A DNA stretch of 64,000 bases. It comes from Advenella mimigardefordensis DPN7. GTDB lineage: Bacteria > Pseudomonadota > Gammaproteobacteria > Burkholderiales > Burkholderiaceae_B. The position numbers were made by a program, and so were the translations under genes. Numbering within the stretch: position 1 is the first letter of the stretch; every line of letters starts with the position of its first letter. The notes beneath the pieces are model-generated. The model saw nothing but the letters and a program-made list of their open reading frames with translations, was not told the origin of the DNA and did no database searches. Below, in pieces: positions 1 through 7,986 of the stretch. The stretch covers positions 4,216,001-4,280,000 of the forward strand of contig NZ_CP003915.1 of assembly GCF_000521505.1 (NCBI RefSeq). The letters run 5' to 3'.

Positions 1-1347
1 CACACCTGCTGCCAGCGCTGTCGCTGCAGCATTCAAGCGGTTGGCACGTTCGGGGCCCATGGTCATTTCATAATGCGCATCGCCCCAATAGTACAGATGA
101 TTGGCGAACAGATTGGCGCATACACCAAGGCTGGCCATGCGCCGAAACTGTGCCGTGCTGGCCATTTGGCAATGCTGCAGGGTATGTCTGTGGTCGCGTC
201 GCGGACGGTTGGCCAGCACGGCTTCCAGGGCGTCCAGTGCCACATCGGTCGCCTCGTCGCCATTGGTATGAATATGCACGGTCAGGCCGGCATCGTGATA
301 GGTTTGAATCAGCTCACGCAACTGCTGTGGCGGGATGACCCAGATGCCGTTTTCCTGTGCGCCCGCAGGCGGTCTGTAATAATATGGCCAGCGCAGCCTG
401 GCGGTAAAGCCCTGAATAGAACCATCCACGATCAGTTTGACAATACCAAAACTGAGTTTGTCTGAGTTGTGTGCGATGCTGGGCAAAACCCGGTCCAGTC
501 CCTTGCCCTCAGGGTCACGCAAGGGCGCATAAGCGGGGACCAAACGTAGCGGAAAAGTGGCGCCACCGGTGGTCGCTTCCAGACTGGCCAGCGTTTCTGC
601 ACTCAGGTCATTCACCAGGTCGGTTGCTGTAGTCACGCCGGCCAGTTGCGCCACACGTGCGAAATTCCAAATGCCATGAGTGGTTTGCCCTTCATCAAAA
701 TAGACGTTACCAATCTTGCGGAACACCAGATACATGGCAGCAAATTCCTGCAATTGGCCCGTCAGCCTGCCTGATGCGTCGCATTCAACGCCATCTATGC
801 CTGAATCGGTCGTAATGCCGGCCATCTGCAACATGGCCGTATTTACATTCATTAAATGTATACTGGCATGAAGTACCACTACCGGTCGACTGGATGACAC
901 CTGATCCAGATGACGGGTCGTCATTCGTTCTCCCTGGAAATAGATCGGGTCAAACCCCCAGGCACACAACGTTTTGTTCTGATCCGCCATGGCCTGTTCG
1001 GCCTCCTGCAATCGCGCAACGACGGCGTCCAGTGTTTTCAGGCCCTGCCACAAGCGTCCGTCCGGACCGCGCCTATCGTAAAAGCCTACATAGACAAAGC
1101 TCCACATACCACCTTCGAGCAAATGACTATGCCCTTCTATCATTCCGGGCATGATGTATTTGTCAGCAAACCGATCATCCACCACCGCCTTGCCCCAGCC
1201 CTGTAACGAGGCCAGATCGCCGGCCCCCAGAATCCGGCCGTCCCGTACCGCTACATGCGTGGCCCGTGGTTGCGCGGGGTTCATGGTAATAATGCTGCGC
1301 GCACGATAGATGCGGGTCTCGGCATTGTCCGACAGTGGTTGCGACAT
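1..1347 (-). CDS. Amidohydrolase family 3 protein (YtcJ-like), 3' end cut by the window edge
   Basis: This gene starts at ATG 1347 (minus strand) and stays open for 449 codons to the first base of the window, so its C-terminus lies outside. I translated it directly: an N-terminal beta-sandwich stretch (ETRIYRARSIITMNPAQP) leads into GHSHLLEGG near residue 70, the metal-binding HxH of the amidohydrolase superfamily. HIHTNGDEA and HTLQHCQ, near residues 360-395, are the further metal-binding histidines of the YtcJ/amidohydrolase 3 group. Members usually have about 540-560 residues. They hydrolyse amide or related bonds, but the substrate cannot be read from sequence. AGGAGGAATAAAC lies just before the start and serves as ribosome-binding site. 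It is transcribed divergently from xsc, which hints at, but does not prove, a role in sulfonate or amide nutrition. Confidence 0.85.
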   Translation of the reverse strand, partial: MSQPLSDNAETRIYRARSIITMNPAQPRATHVAVRDGRILGAGDLASLQGWGKAVVDDRFADKYIMPGMIEGHSHLLEGGMWSFVYVGFYDRRGPDGRLWQGLKTLDAVVARLQEAEQAMADQNKTLCAWGFDPIYFQGERMTTRHLDQVSSSRPVVVLHASIHLMNVNTAMLQMAGITTDSGIDGVECDASGRLTGQLQEFAAMYLVFRKIGNVYFDEGQTTHGIWNFARVAQLAGVTTATDLVNDLSAETLASLEATTGGATFPLRLVPAYAPLRDPEGKGLDRVLPSIAHNSDKLSFGIVKLIVDGSIQGFTARLRWPYYYRPPAGAQENGIWVIPPQQLRELIQTYHDAGLTVHIHTNGDEATDVALDALEAVLANRPRRDHRHTLQHCQMASTAQFRRMASLGVCANLFANHLYYWGDAHYEMTMGPERANRLNAAATALAAGV

Positions 1348-1405
1348 GTTTATTCCTCCTTTATCTGTCCCATATTACTATAGGCAGACATAAAAATTCT
1401 ACATT

Positions 1406-1482
1406 ACGAGATTATTTATCTCGTTTTTTAAAATTTATATTGACCAAAACCCGATTTGCCTCGTATGATTAACAAAAATCGG
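1406..1482 (+). promoter_or_regulatory. Promoter region of xsc-pta with two dyads
   Basis: The AT-rich gap between the divergent amidohydrolase and xsc holds a sigma70-like promoter reading toward xsc: TTGACC at 1440-1445, an 18-bp spacer and TATGAT at 1464-1469. Two dyads surround it. ACGAGAT/ATCTCGT (1406-1412 and 1418-1424) lies just upstream of the -35 box. CCGATTT (1451-1457) and AAATCGG (1476-1482) straddle the -10 box, where a bound regulator would block or remodel the promoter. Which of the two nearby regulators (IclR or MocR type) would bind is unknown. No copy of the CTGGAC-type repeat seen upstream of tauX occurs here. Confidence 0.5.
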
Positions 1483-1537
1483 AATTTTTCATACCGAATA
1501 TTAATATTTAAACGAACAAAGTGAGGATACGTTAGTC

Positions 1538-3349
1538 ATGAACACGTCAACACCCCAGCAATCTCCGCAGCAAGCCGTAAGCGGCGTACAAAAAATGACG
1601 CCATCAGAGGCCTTTGTTGAAACCATGGTCGCCAATGGCGTAACCAACATCTTCGGCATCATGGGCTCGGCCTTCATGGACGCCATGGATATCTTCGCCC
1701 CTGCAGGCATCCGGCTGATTCCCGTGGTCCACGAGCAAGGTGGCGCACACATGGCAGACGGCTATGCGCGGGTCAGCGGCCGCCATGGTGTGGTGATCGG
1801 CCAGAACGGCCCCGGCATCAGCAACTGCGTGACAGCGATTGCGGCAGCCTACTGGGCACACTCTCCGGTCGTGATGATCACACCGGAAACCGGCACCATG
1901 GGTATGGGCCTGGGCGGCTTTCAGGAAGCGAACCAGTTGCCTATGTTCCAGGAGTTCACCAAATACCAGGGACATGTCAATAATCCAAAACGCATGGCGG
2001 AATATACTGCCCGCTGCTTTGACCGGGCCCTGTCCGAAATCGGCCCGACCCAGTTGAATATTCCACGTGATTATTTCTATGGTGAAATCGAAACCGAAAT
2101 TCCGCTGCCGCAACGCCTGGACCGTGGCGCCGGTGGTGAAAAAAGCCTGAACGAAGCCGCCGAACTGCTGGCGACCGCCAAATTCCCCGTCATTCTTTCC
2201 GGTGGCGGCGTCGTGATGGCCGATGCAGTTGAAGAATGCAAAGCACTGGCCGAAAGGCTGGGCGCACCGGTAGTCAACAGCTACCTGCACAATGACTCAT
2301 TCCCCGCCAGCCACCCGCTGTGGGCCGGCCCGCTGGGTTACCAGGGTTCCAAGGCCGCCATGAAGCTGATCGCACAGGCCGATGTCGTCGTGGCGCTGGG
2401 TTCCCGTCTGGGCCCATTCGGTACCCTGCCACAGCACGGCATGGATTACTGGCCCAAAGAAGCGAAGATCATTCAGATCGATGCTGACAACAAAATGCTC
2501 GGCCTTGTGAAGAAAATTTCAGTTGGCATTTGTGGCGATGCCAAGGCTGCTGCTGTGGCTTTGCTGGAACGCCTGCAGGACAAGCAACTGGCATCGGACG
2601 CCAGCAAGGATGCGCGCGCCAAAACCATTGCCGATGAAAAAGCCGCATGGGAAAAAGAGCTGGACGAATGGACACACGAAAAAGATGCGTTCAGTCTGGA
2701 CATGATCGAAGAGGCTAAAAAAGAAGGGGGTAAATACCTTCATCCAAGGCAGGTATTGCGTGAACTGGAGAAAGCCATGCCGCAAGATGTCATGGTCTCT
2801 ACCGATATCGGCAATATCAACTCTGTGGCCAATAGCTATCTGCGCTTCGAAAAACCGCGCAGCTTCTTCGCCCCCATGAGTTTCGGTAACTGCGGCTACG
2901 CCCTGCCCACAATCATCGGCGCCAAAGTAGCGGCGCCTGAGCGTCCGGCTATCGCCTACGCCGGCGACGGTGCCTGGGGCATGAGCATGGTGGAAATCAT
3001 GACTTGCGTGCGACACGATATTCCGGTCACCGCAGTGGTCTTCCACAACCGTCAGTGGGGTGCCGAGAAGAAAAACCAGGTGGATTTCTATAACCGCCGC
3101 TTTGTTGCCGGTGAACTGGACAACCAAAGCTTTGCCGGCATCGCGCAAGCCATGGGTGCTACCGGGTTCGTGGTGGATAAGCTGGAAGACGTGGGCCCCA
3201 CCCTGAAAAAAGCCGTGGACATGCAAATGAACGAAGGCAAAACCTGCGTCATTGAAATCATGTGCACACGTGAACTCGGGGATCCATTCCGACGCGATGC
3301 GCTGTCCAAACCGGTGCGGTTCCTGGACAAATACAAAGACTACGTTTGA
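1538..3349 (+). CDS. xsc: Sulfoacetaldehyde acetyltransferase Xsc
   Basis: Xsc is a cytoplasmic thiamine-diphosphate enzyme that converts sulfoacetaldehyde plus phosphate to acetyl phosphate and sulfite, the C-S bond cleavage step of taurine and isethionate breakdown. The 603-residue protein has the usual length for the family. VVHEQGGAHMADGYAR places the cofactor-activating glutamate near residue 66, the central domain lies around residues 200-340, and the diphosphate-binding motif GDGAWGMSM...VVFHNRQWG begins near residue 475. Sequence resemblance to Xsc rather than acetolactate synthase is strong (for example MGSAFMDAMDIFAPAG and the C-terminal ELGDPFRRDALSKPVRFLDKY). GTGAGGA sits about 12 bases before ATG 1538. 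The gene pta follows after 27 bases, forming the xsc-pta unit typical of sulfonate degraders. The tau genes on the opposite strand would supply its substrate. Confidence 0.97.
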   Translation: MNTSTPQQSPQQAVSGVQKMTPSEAFVETMVANGVTNIFGIMGSAFMDAMDIFAPAGIRLIPVVHEQGGAHMADGYARVSGRHGVVIGQNGPGISNCVTAIAAAYWAHSPVVMITPETGTMGMGLGGFQEANQLPMFQEFTKYQGHVNNPKRMAEYTARCFDRALSEIGPTQLNIPRDYFYGEIETEIPLPQRLDRGAGGEKSLNEAAELLATAKFPVILSGGGVVMADAVEECKALAERLGAPVVNSYLHNDSFPASHPLWAGPLGYQGSKAAMKLIAQADVVVALGSRLGPFGTLPQHGMDYWPKEAKIIQIDADNKMLGLVKKISVGICGDAKAAAVALLERLQDKQLASDASKDARAKTIADEKAAWEKELDEWTHEKDAFSLDMIEEAKKEGGKYLHPRQVLRELEKAMPQDVMVSTDIGNINSVANSYLRFEKPRSFFAPMSFGNCGYALPTIIGAKVAAPERPAIAYAGDGAWGMSMVEIMTCVRHDIPVTAVVFHNRQWGAEKKNQVDFYNRRFVAGELDNQSFAGIAQAMGATGFVVDKLEDVGPTLKKAVDMQMNEGKTCVIEIMCTRELGDPFRRDALSKPVRFLDKYKDYV

Positions 3350-3376
3350 ACCAAGGCGTAACCTGAGGAACACATC

Positions 3377-4426
3377 ATGGGCGTTTTGCAACGTATCATC
3401 GAAACGGCGCAAGCCGCACCGAAACGCATCGTTCTGTGCGAGGCCCAGGATCCGCGCGTTCTTCAGGCTGCAGTACGCGCCCAGCAGGAGCGTATTGCCC
3501 GGATCGTGATGGTGGGCAATCCGGCGCAAAGCGTCGCGATCGCCAGCCAGCACGGTCTGGACATATCGAACATCATCTTTACCGACCCGGCAACCAGCGA
3601 AGCGCGTGAACGCTATGCACAGCAGCTGTATCGCTTGCGCGAGAAAAAAGGCATGACACTGCAACAGGCTCAACTGGCCGTTACTCAACCGCTGTGCTTT
3701 GCCAACCTTATGCTGCACATGGGGGATGCCGATGGCTCTGTCGCCGGCGCCGTTCACACAACTGCCGATGTGGTGCGTACCGCGCTACAGATAGTAGGCG
3801 CCAAAGCGTCTGCCGGCAGTATTGTGTCCAGCTTTTTTCTGATGATTTTTGAACACGAACACCATCCAACCAAAGGCGGTATGATTTTTTCCGATTGCGG
3901 TCTGGTGATTGACCCGGATGCGCAACAGCTGGCCCGTATCGCCCTTGACTCGGCCAAAAGTGCAAGTGCGCTGCTAGGCGAAGCGCCACGCATTGCCATG
4001 CTATCGTTCTCGACGCTGGGCAGCGCACAGCATGTGAACGTAACCAAGGTTCAGCAAGCAACTCAACTGGTCAGACAGGCACGCCCCGATCTGCTGATCG
4101 ATGGCGAAGTACAGCTGGATGCCGCCATTATTCCAGACATCGCATCGCGCAAACTCAGCGATTCGCAGGTCCATGGACGCGCGAACGTGTTGATTTTTCC
4201 GGACCTGAATGCGGGCAATATTGGTTATAAGCTGGCAGAGAGATTGGGCGGCGCCGTCGCTATCGGTCCGCTGCTGCAAGGGCTGAACAAACCGGCAAAT
4301 GATCTGTCACGGGGTTGCAATGCCGACGATGTTTATAATGTGATTGCCGTCACTTGCGTACAGGCGCAACAGCTGCAGGCGCAAGCCACAAGCGGCGAAT
4401 TAACGTCGGTGCCCGCCGGCCAGTAA
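3377..4426 (+). CDS. pta: Phosphate acetyltransferase Pta (short form)
   Basis: Pta converts acetyl phosphate, the product of Xsc, and CoA to acetyl-CoA and phosphate in the cytoplasm. The 349-residue protein is the single-domain PTA/PTB form, without the N-terminal regulatory domains of the enterobacterial enzyme. Family stretches include HMGDADGSVAGAVHTTADV (about residues 114-133), MIFSDCGLVIDPDAQQLA (about 170-188), and the C-terminal NVLIFPDLNAGNIGYKL and GPLLQGLNKPANDLSRG. GAGGA precedes the ATG. It forms an operon with xsc, and the pairing makes conversion of the C2 unit of taurine its likely main job. Its last 27 bases overlap the 3' end of the convergent CobT-like gene, so the two transcription units interleave at their ends. 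Confidence 0.95.
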   Translation: MGVLQRIIETAQAAPKRIVLCEAQDPRVLQAAVRAQQERIARIVMVGNPAQSVAIASQHGLDISNIIFTDPATSEARERYAQQLYRLREKKGMTLQQAQLAVTQPLCFANLMLHMGDADGSVAGAVHTTADVVRTALQIVGAKASAGSIVSSFFLMIFEHEHHPTKGGMIFSDCGLVIDPDAQQLARIALDSAKSASALLGEAPRIAMLSFSTLGSAQHVNVTKVQQATQLVRQARPDLLIDGEVQLDAAIIPDIASRKLSDSQVHGRANVLIFPDLNAGNIGYKLAERLGGAVAIGPLLQGLNKPANDLSRGCNADDVYNVIAVTCVQAQQLQAQATSGELTSVPAGQ

Positions 4427-6109
4427 TCGCGCAATATCATAAAAAACAGCAGGCGCCAGTGCCTGCTGCAGGTCTATAGCCAGGCTTCTGGGATAATACG
4501 CACTCAGATCCAGCCCAACACCCAGCCCCACAACATCTATTCCCTGCGCAATGGTTTGCCGCACAACCTGCTGCAGATGACTGGCCAGATAATAATCGTC
4601 ATTCACATATTGTGTGGCACTGTCCATCGGACAACCGTCAGACACCACAATCAGGGTGCGTCGTTTTACCGATTGCTCCTGCAGTCGCTGCGATGCCCAC
4701 AGCACGGCCTCGCCATCGACCCCTTCCCGATACAAATCATGCTTGAGCACAGCCGCGATATCCAGGCGCGCGCGTGACCAGCTCGTATCGGCCTGCTTAA
4801 ATAGCAAATGACATATTTCATTGAGACGCCCTGGGTGCGCCGGTTTGCCCTGGCGCTGCCAGTCTTTCATGGCGCGTCCGCCGTTCCAGGCACCGGTGGT
4901 GAAGCCCAGCAATTCAGTTTGCACACCGGCCATCCCCAAAGCCCGCAACAGGGTATCGAGCAGGACAGACAGGCGGCGCGCATGTGTGCGCATGGAACCC
5001 GAGCAATCGAGCAAAATCGTGACGGCCTGATCAACCCGCTCAATGACCTGATCCTGACGAAAGATGCGGGTTTCTGCCGGACTGGCAACCAACTGGCTAA
5101 GAACGCGCCCATCCAGAATGCCCTCTTCCTGACCGAATAGCCAGCCGTCCTCTTGCGGCATGCGAAAGAGACGGCGAAACAGTCTGGCCAGTTGAGCCAC
5201 ACCAATAGACAAGGAGGCACGATCTTCATCCATTTGCTGGCGAAACTGCCTGAGCTCGGCGAGCCTGACGCGCGAAGCAGCCAGTTCAACCCGATCGTAG
5301 CGACGAGTAAATACGCGATAACTGGCCTGATGCTGATCGAACACACGACTTTGCCCGAAAGGAGCAACGTCAAATCCATCTTCCGGTTGCGCATCGGGTG
5401 TAAGCAACAGGGAAAACAGCGCCCGGGGATTCTTATTGGCATCCTTCTGCCGACGATCCAGCGCCATTTCTGCGGCCAGATTCAGGCTGACCTTTTCAGC
5501 AAGGCGTGCAGCGACCTCCGCGTAAGCAGACTGATCATGACGCAGGCGACGCAAGGCATACAGTTCCCCACCTATTTCACCTGCCATACCGGCGCGCGTG
5601 GCCTCCAGCAAGTCCTGCTGGGCCTCACTCAGCGCACCGCCCGTGACCCGTGACCATACCGTTAGCATGACGGTAAACAGCAAAATACCCAGACTGGATT
5701 CGATGAGGGCCGAGTGTTGAAACGCCTCGGCCCAGGCACGGAAACGAGCCTGTACATTGGCGCGTACCCCCGGCCAGTCTGCAGCCGCCGTAGCCTCAAG
5801 GCGCACCTGTTCAAAAAAATCGTAAAGAAGGCGGGCCGTCTCGTCTTGCGGACACGCCTGTTCATAAATGACGGGATCGCAGGCAAGCAGCCGCAACGCC
5901 AGGCCATCGGCAACCGCACGAAAGTCGCGAAAGCGCTGATTATCAGGCTCCAGCCGCAGATGCGGCGCCAGCACCGGCACCAGGTTGTCATTCAGATACA
6001 GCCTGCCTTTCCGGAAATGCGCATTACTGCACCCGCTGATGGCACGCACAGCCGCACCACACAACTCGTCGGTGTGCTGCTGGAATATGCTGTGCGCGAT
6101 ATCGTTCAC
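4400..6109 (-). CDS. CobT-like von Willebrand factor A domain protein
   Basis: The 569-residue protein resembles CobT, the VWA subunit of aerobic cobaltochelatase. The C-terminal half carries a complete MIDAS motif: LLDCSGSMRTHA (DxSGS, about residue 367), a TTGAWNG segment and VVSDGCPMDS near residue 490. The N-terminal 330 residues are helical and charged. Translation starts at GTG 6109, which overlaps the stop of the upstream CobS-like gene as GTGA, so the two proteins are translationally coupled. CobT normally works with the AAA+ ATPase CobS and the large subunit CobN to insert cobalt into hydrogenobyrinic acid diamide. No CobN and no corrin biosynthesis gene occurs in this window. In this sulfonate locus the pair may instead act as a MoxR/VWA-type maturation chaperone. 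That reading is inference. Confidence 0.8.
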   Translation of the reverse strand: MNDIAHSIFQQHTDELCGAAVRAISGCSNAHFRKGRLYLNDNLVPVLAPHLRLEPDNQRFRDFRAVADGLALRLLACDPVIYEQACPQDETARLLYDFFEQVRLEATAAADWPGVRANVQARFRAWAEAFQHSALIESSLGILLFTVMLTVWSRVTGGALSEAQQDLLEATRAGMAGEIGGELYALRRLRHDQSAYAEVAARLAEKVSLNLAAEMALDRRQKDANKNPRALFSLLLTPDAQPEDGFDVAPFGQSRVFDQHQASYRVFTRRYDRVELAASRVRLAELRQFRQQMDEDRASLSIGVAQLARLFRRLFRMPQEDGWLFGQEEGILDGRVLSQLVASPAETRIFRQDQVIERVDQAVTILLDCSGSMRTHARRLSVLLDTLLRALGMAGVQTELLGFTTGAWNGGRAMKDWQRQGKPAHPGRLNEICHLLFKQADTSWSRARLDIAAVLKHDLYREGVDGEAVLWASQRLQEQSVKRRTLIVVSDGCPMDSATQYVNDDYYLASHLQQVVRQTIAQGIDVVGLGVGLDLSAYYPRSLAIDLQQALAPAVFYDIARLLAGGHRR

Positions 6110-7086
6110 GCCTGCAGGGTTCCCACAAAGGCTTCGGGCAACTCTTGTTCGAAACAGCGCTGATAATATTCGGCAATCAGCTCCTTCTCGGCATCATCAC
6201 ATTTGTTCAGAAATGACAGACGAAAGGCCAGGCCCGTATCGCCGAAGATCTGCCGGTTCTCGGCCCAGGTGATCACGGTACGCGGCGACATGAGCACGGA
6301 AATATCACCTGCCTCGAACCCCTTGCGCGTGAGGTTGGCCAGATCCACCATTTTTCGAATAGTCTGGCGCCCTTGCTCATTATCCATTTGTGGCACTCTG
6401 GCAGCCGTAATCTGTACTTCGTCTTCGGGCTGCAAATAATTCAGGGCAGCAACAATATTCCAGCGATCCAGCTGCGCATGATTGAGCGATTGCGTGCCGT
6501 GATACAGACCATTCAGATTGCCCAGCCCCAGTGTGTTGGCCGTTGCAAAAAGCCTGAAATCCGCATGCGGAGCGATACTGCGATTCTGATCCAGCAACAT
6601 GAAATGACCATTGCGCTCCAGAATCCGCTGGATCACAAACATGACATCGGGCCGACCCGCATCGTATTCATCAAAGATCAGTGCCATGGGTTGCTGTAGC
6701 GCCCAGGGCAGAATGCCTTCCTGGAATTCAGTCACCTGGCGCCCTTCGCGCAAAACAATGGTGTCCTTGCCAACCAGGTCCAGGCGGCTGATATGCCCGT
6801 CCAGGTTAACGCGCACACAAGGCCAGTTCAGTCTTGCTGCGACCTGTTCTATGTGTGTAGACTTGCCGGTGCCATGCAGTCCCTGAATCAATACCCGTCG
6901 GTTCTGGACAAAGCCGGCCAGGATGGCAAGGGTCACATCATGATTGAAATGATAGGCCGCGTCGATTTCCGGTACATGCTCAGTGGCATCGCAAAACGCA
7001 GGCACGGTCAGATCGGTATCAAGACCGAAGACCTGCCTGACGGAAATCTCGCGGATGGCGCGATGTGAGGATTGCTGAGTGGTCAT
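6106..7086 (-). CDS. CobS-like AAA+ ATPase (MoxR-type)
   Basis: The product is a 326-residue AAA+ ATPase closely resembling cobaltochelatase subunit CobS. The CobS-type N-terminus VFGLDTDLTVPAF is followed by Walker A GLHGTGKSTH (about residue 75), Walker B ALIFDEYDAG (about residue 136), and the sensor-1 stretch FRLFATANTLGLGNLNG. I chose ATG 7086 because GGAGG lies at the right distance; an in-frame start at 7125 lacks a good ribosome-binding site. The stop codon overlaps the GTG start of the VWA partner. CobS hexamers use ATP to drive metal insertion together with CobT and CobN, and MoxR relatives use the same ATPase/VWA design to mature other enzymes. With no CobN nearby, the target here is open. 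Confidence 0.85.
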   Translation of the reverse strand: MTTQQSSHRAIREISVRQVFGLDTDLTVPAFCDATEHVPEIDAAYHFNHDVTLAILAGFVQNRRVLIQGLHGTGKSTHIEQVAARLNWPCVRVNLDGHISRLDLVGKDTIVLREGRQVTEFQEGILPWALQQPMALIFDEYDAGRPDVMFVIQRILERNGHFMLLDQNRSIAPHADFRLFATANTLGLGNLNGLYHGTQSLNHAQLDRWNIVAALNYLQPEDEVQITAARVPQMDNEQGRQTIRKMVDLANLTRKGFEAGDISVLMSPRTVITWAENRQIFGDTGLAFRLSFLNKCDDAEKELIAEYYQRCFEQELPEAFVGTLQA

Positions 7087-7139
7087 GAGGGTTTGCCTCC
7101 GTGGCGGATCGCAATGGCAGACCACTGCGGGTGATTGAT

Positions 7140-7940
7140 TTACGCTGCCGCGTTAGCCTTTTCAATTTCTGCCAGCGAGTCTGCAGCACGCCGCAAGACC
7201 GGCAAAAACTCCAATGCCTTCTCACGGGTAATCCGCATAATGGGCGACTGCGCCGCAATACCCATATTGGACTTGCCGTTTTCTCCCGGTACCAGCACGG
7301 CAATACAAATGAGGCCGGGCAAAAATTCCTCGTTATCCATGGCATAGCCTTGCCGACGCACCTGTTCTATTTCCTGTTCAAGCGCGTCGTAGCGTGTCAG
7401 GGTATTCGGGGTATACTGTTCCAGCGGGGCCGCTTCCAGCAGGCGGCGACATTGTGAAGGCGACATTTGTGCAAGAAACAGTTTGCCGCTGGCCGAGCAA
7501 TGCAGCGGCACACGCGAGCCCGGGTGCAGATAGAACCGAAGCGGCGCGACCGTTTCCACCCGGTCCAGATACAATACCTCGTTGCCGGAGCAGGCGGTGA
7601 TGTTGCAACTTTCACCGATTTCCTCCACCAGGTGCCGCAGCACTGCCCGTCGTGAGCCGTGAATGGTGTTATTGAGTAGCAGTTTTTCCGCCATCTGGTG
7701 CAGGCGACGACCGGTGCTGTACTGCCTGCCATCGCCATCGCGAATAATCAGCCTTGCACTTTCCAGTTGTTGCAGCATACGATGCAGAGTGGGCTTGGGA
7801 ATACCCAGTTCCTCGCTCAGGCTTTGCAGTGAAAAATAACTGTCTTTTTCGGCAATGACCTCAAGAAGCGCAAATAGCCGTAGCGTTGGGGTATTGCCTT
7901 CGACACGTTCAGATTCGATCATATCCATAGAAATCGCCAT
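7140..7940 (-). CDS. IclR family transcriptional regulator
   Basis: This 266-residue protein has an N-terminal winged helix (about residues 18-85: LRLFALLEVIAEKDSYFSLQ, then LSEELGIPKPTLHRMLQQL) and the C-terminal IclR effector domain (about 90-260: LHPGSRVPLHCSASGKLFLA, GYAMDNEEFLPGLICIAV). IclR proteins bind a small metabolite and repress or activate neighbouring catabolic operons. The gene lies between the TauR-like regulator and the CobS-like gene, 53 bases upstream of the latter, all on the same strand. A perfect 23-bp inverted repeat overlaps its annotated start codon, which suggests autoregulation. In-frame ATGs at 7928 and 7922 are alternative starts, because no clear ribosome-binding site precedes 7940. 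A likely target is the adjacent CobS/CobT-like pair or xsc-pta; this is not shown by the sequence. Confidence 0.9.
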   Translation of the reverse strand: MAISMDMIESERVEGNTPTLRLFALLEVIAEKDSYFSLQSLSEELGIPKPTLHRMLQQLESARLIIRDGDGRQYSTGRRLHQMAEKLLLNNTIHGSRRAVLRHLVEEIGESCNITACSGNEVLYLDRVETVAPLRFYLHPGSRVPLHCSASGKLFLAQMSPSQCRRLLEAAPLEQYTPNTLTRYDALEQEIEQVRRQGYAMDNEEFLPGLICIAVLVPGENGKSNMGIAAQSPIMRITREKALEFLPVLRRAADSLAEIEKANAAA

Positions 7941-7962
7941 TTATTTCAATTATTGAAATAAA
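7940..7962. promoter_or_regulatory. Perfect 11-bp inverted repeat, candidate IclR operator
   Basis: TTTATTTCAAT and ATTGAAATAAA flank a single central T (7951), giving a perfect 23-bp dyad. It touches the first base of the iclR start codon, so a bound dimer would block transcription or initiation of iclR. This is the simplest candidate for an autoregulatory site. The half-site ATTTCAAT also occurs once upstream of tauX (15247-15254), without a second arm. Confidence 0.6.
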
Positions 7963-7986
7963 TTATATCAATAACCGGAATATTGA

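Noticed and set aside
1406..1430. ACGAGAT/ATCTCGT hairpin followed by TTTTTT considered as a terminator
   Set aside because: It lies between two divergent starts with no gene to terminate; an operator reading is more likely.
2519..3757. Long minus-strand open frame of 412 codons across xsc and pta
   Set aside because: It is antisense to two confidently identified genes, is rich in His/Phe/Gln as expected of a codon shadow, and has no family resemblance.
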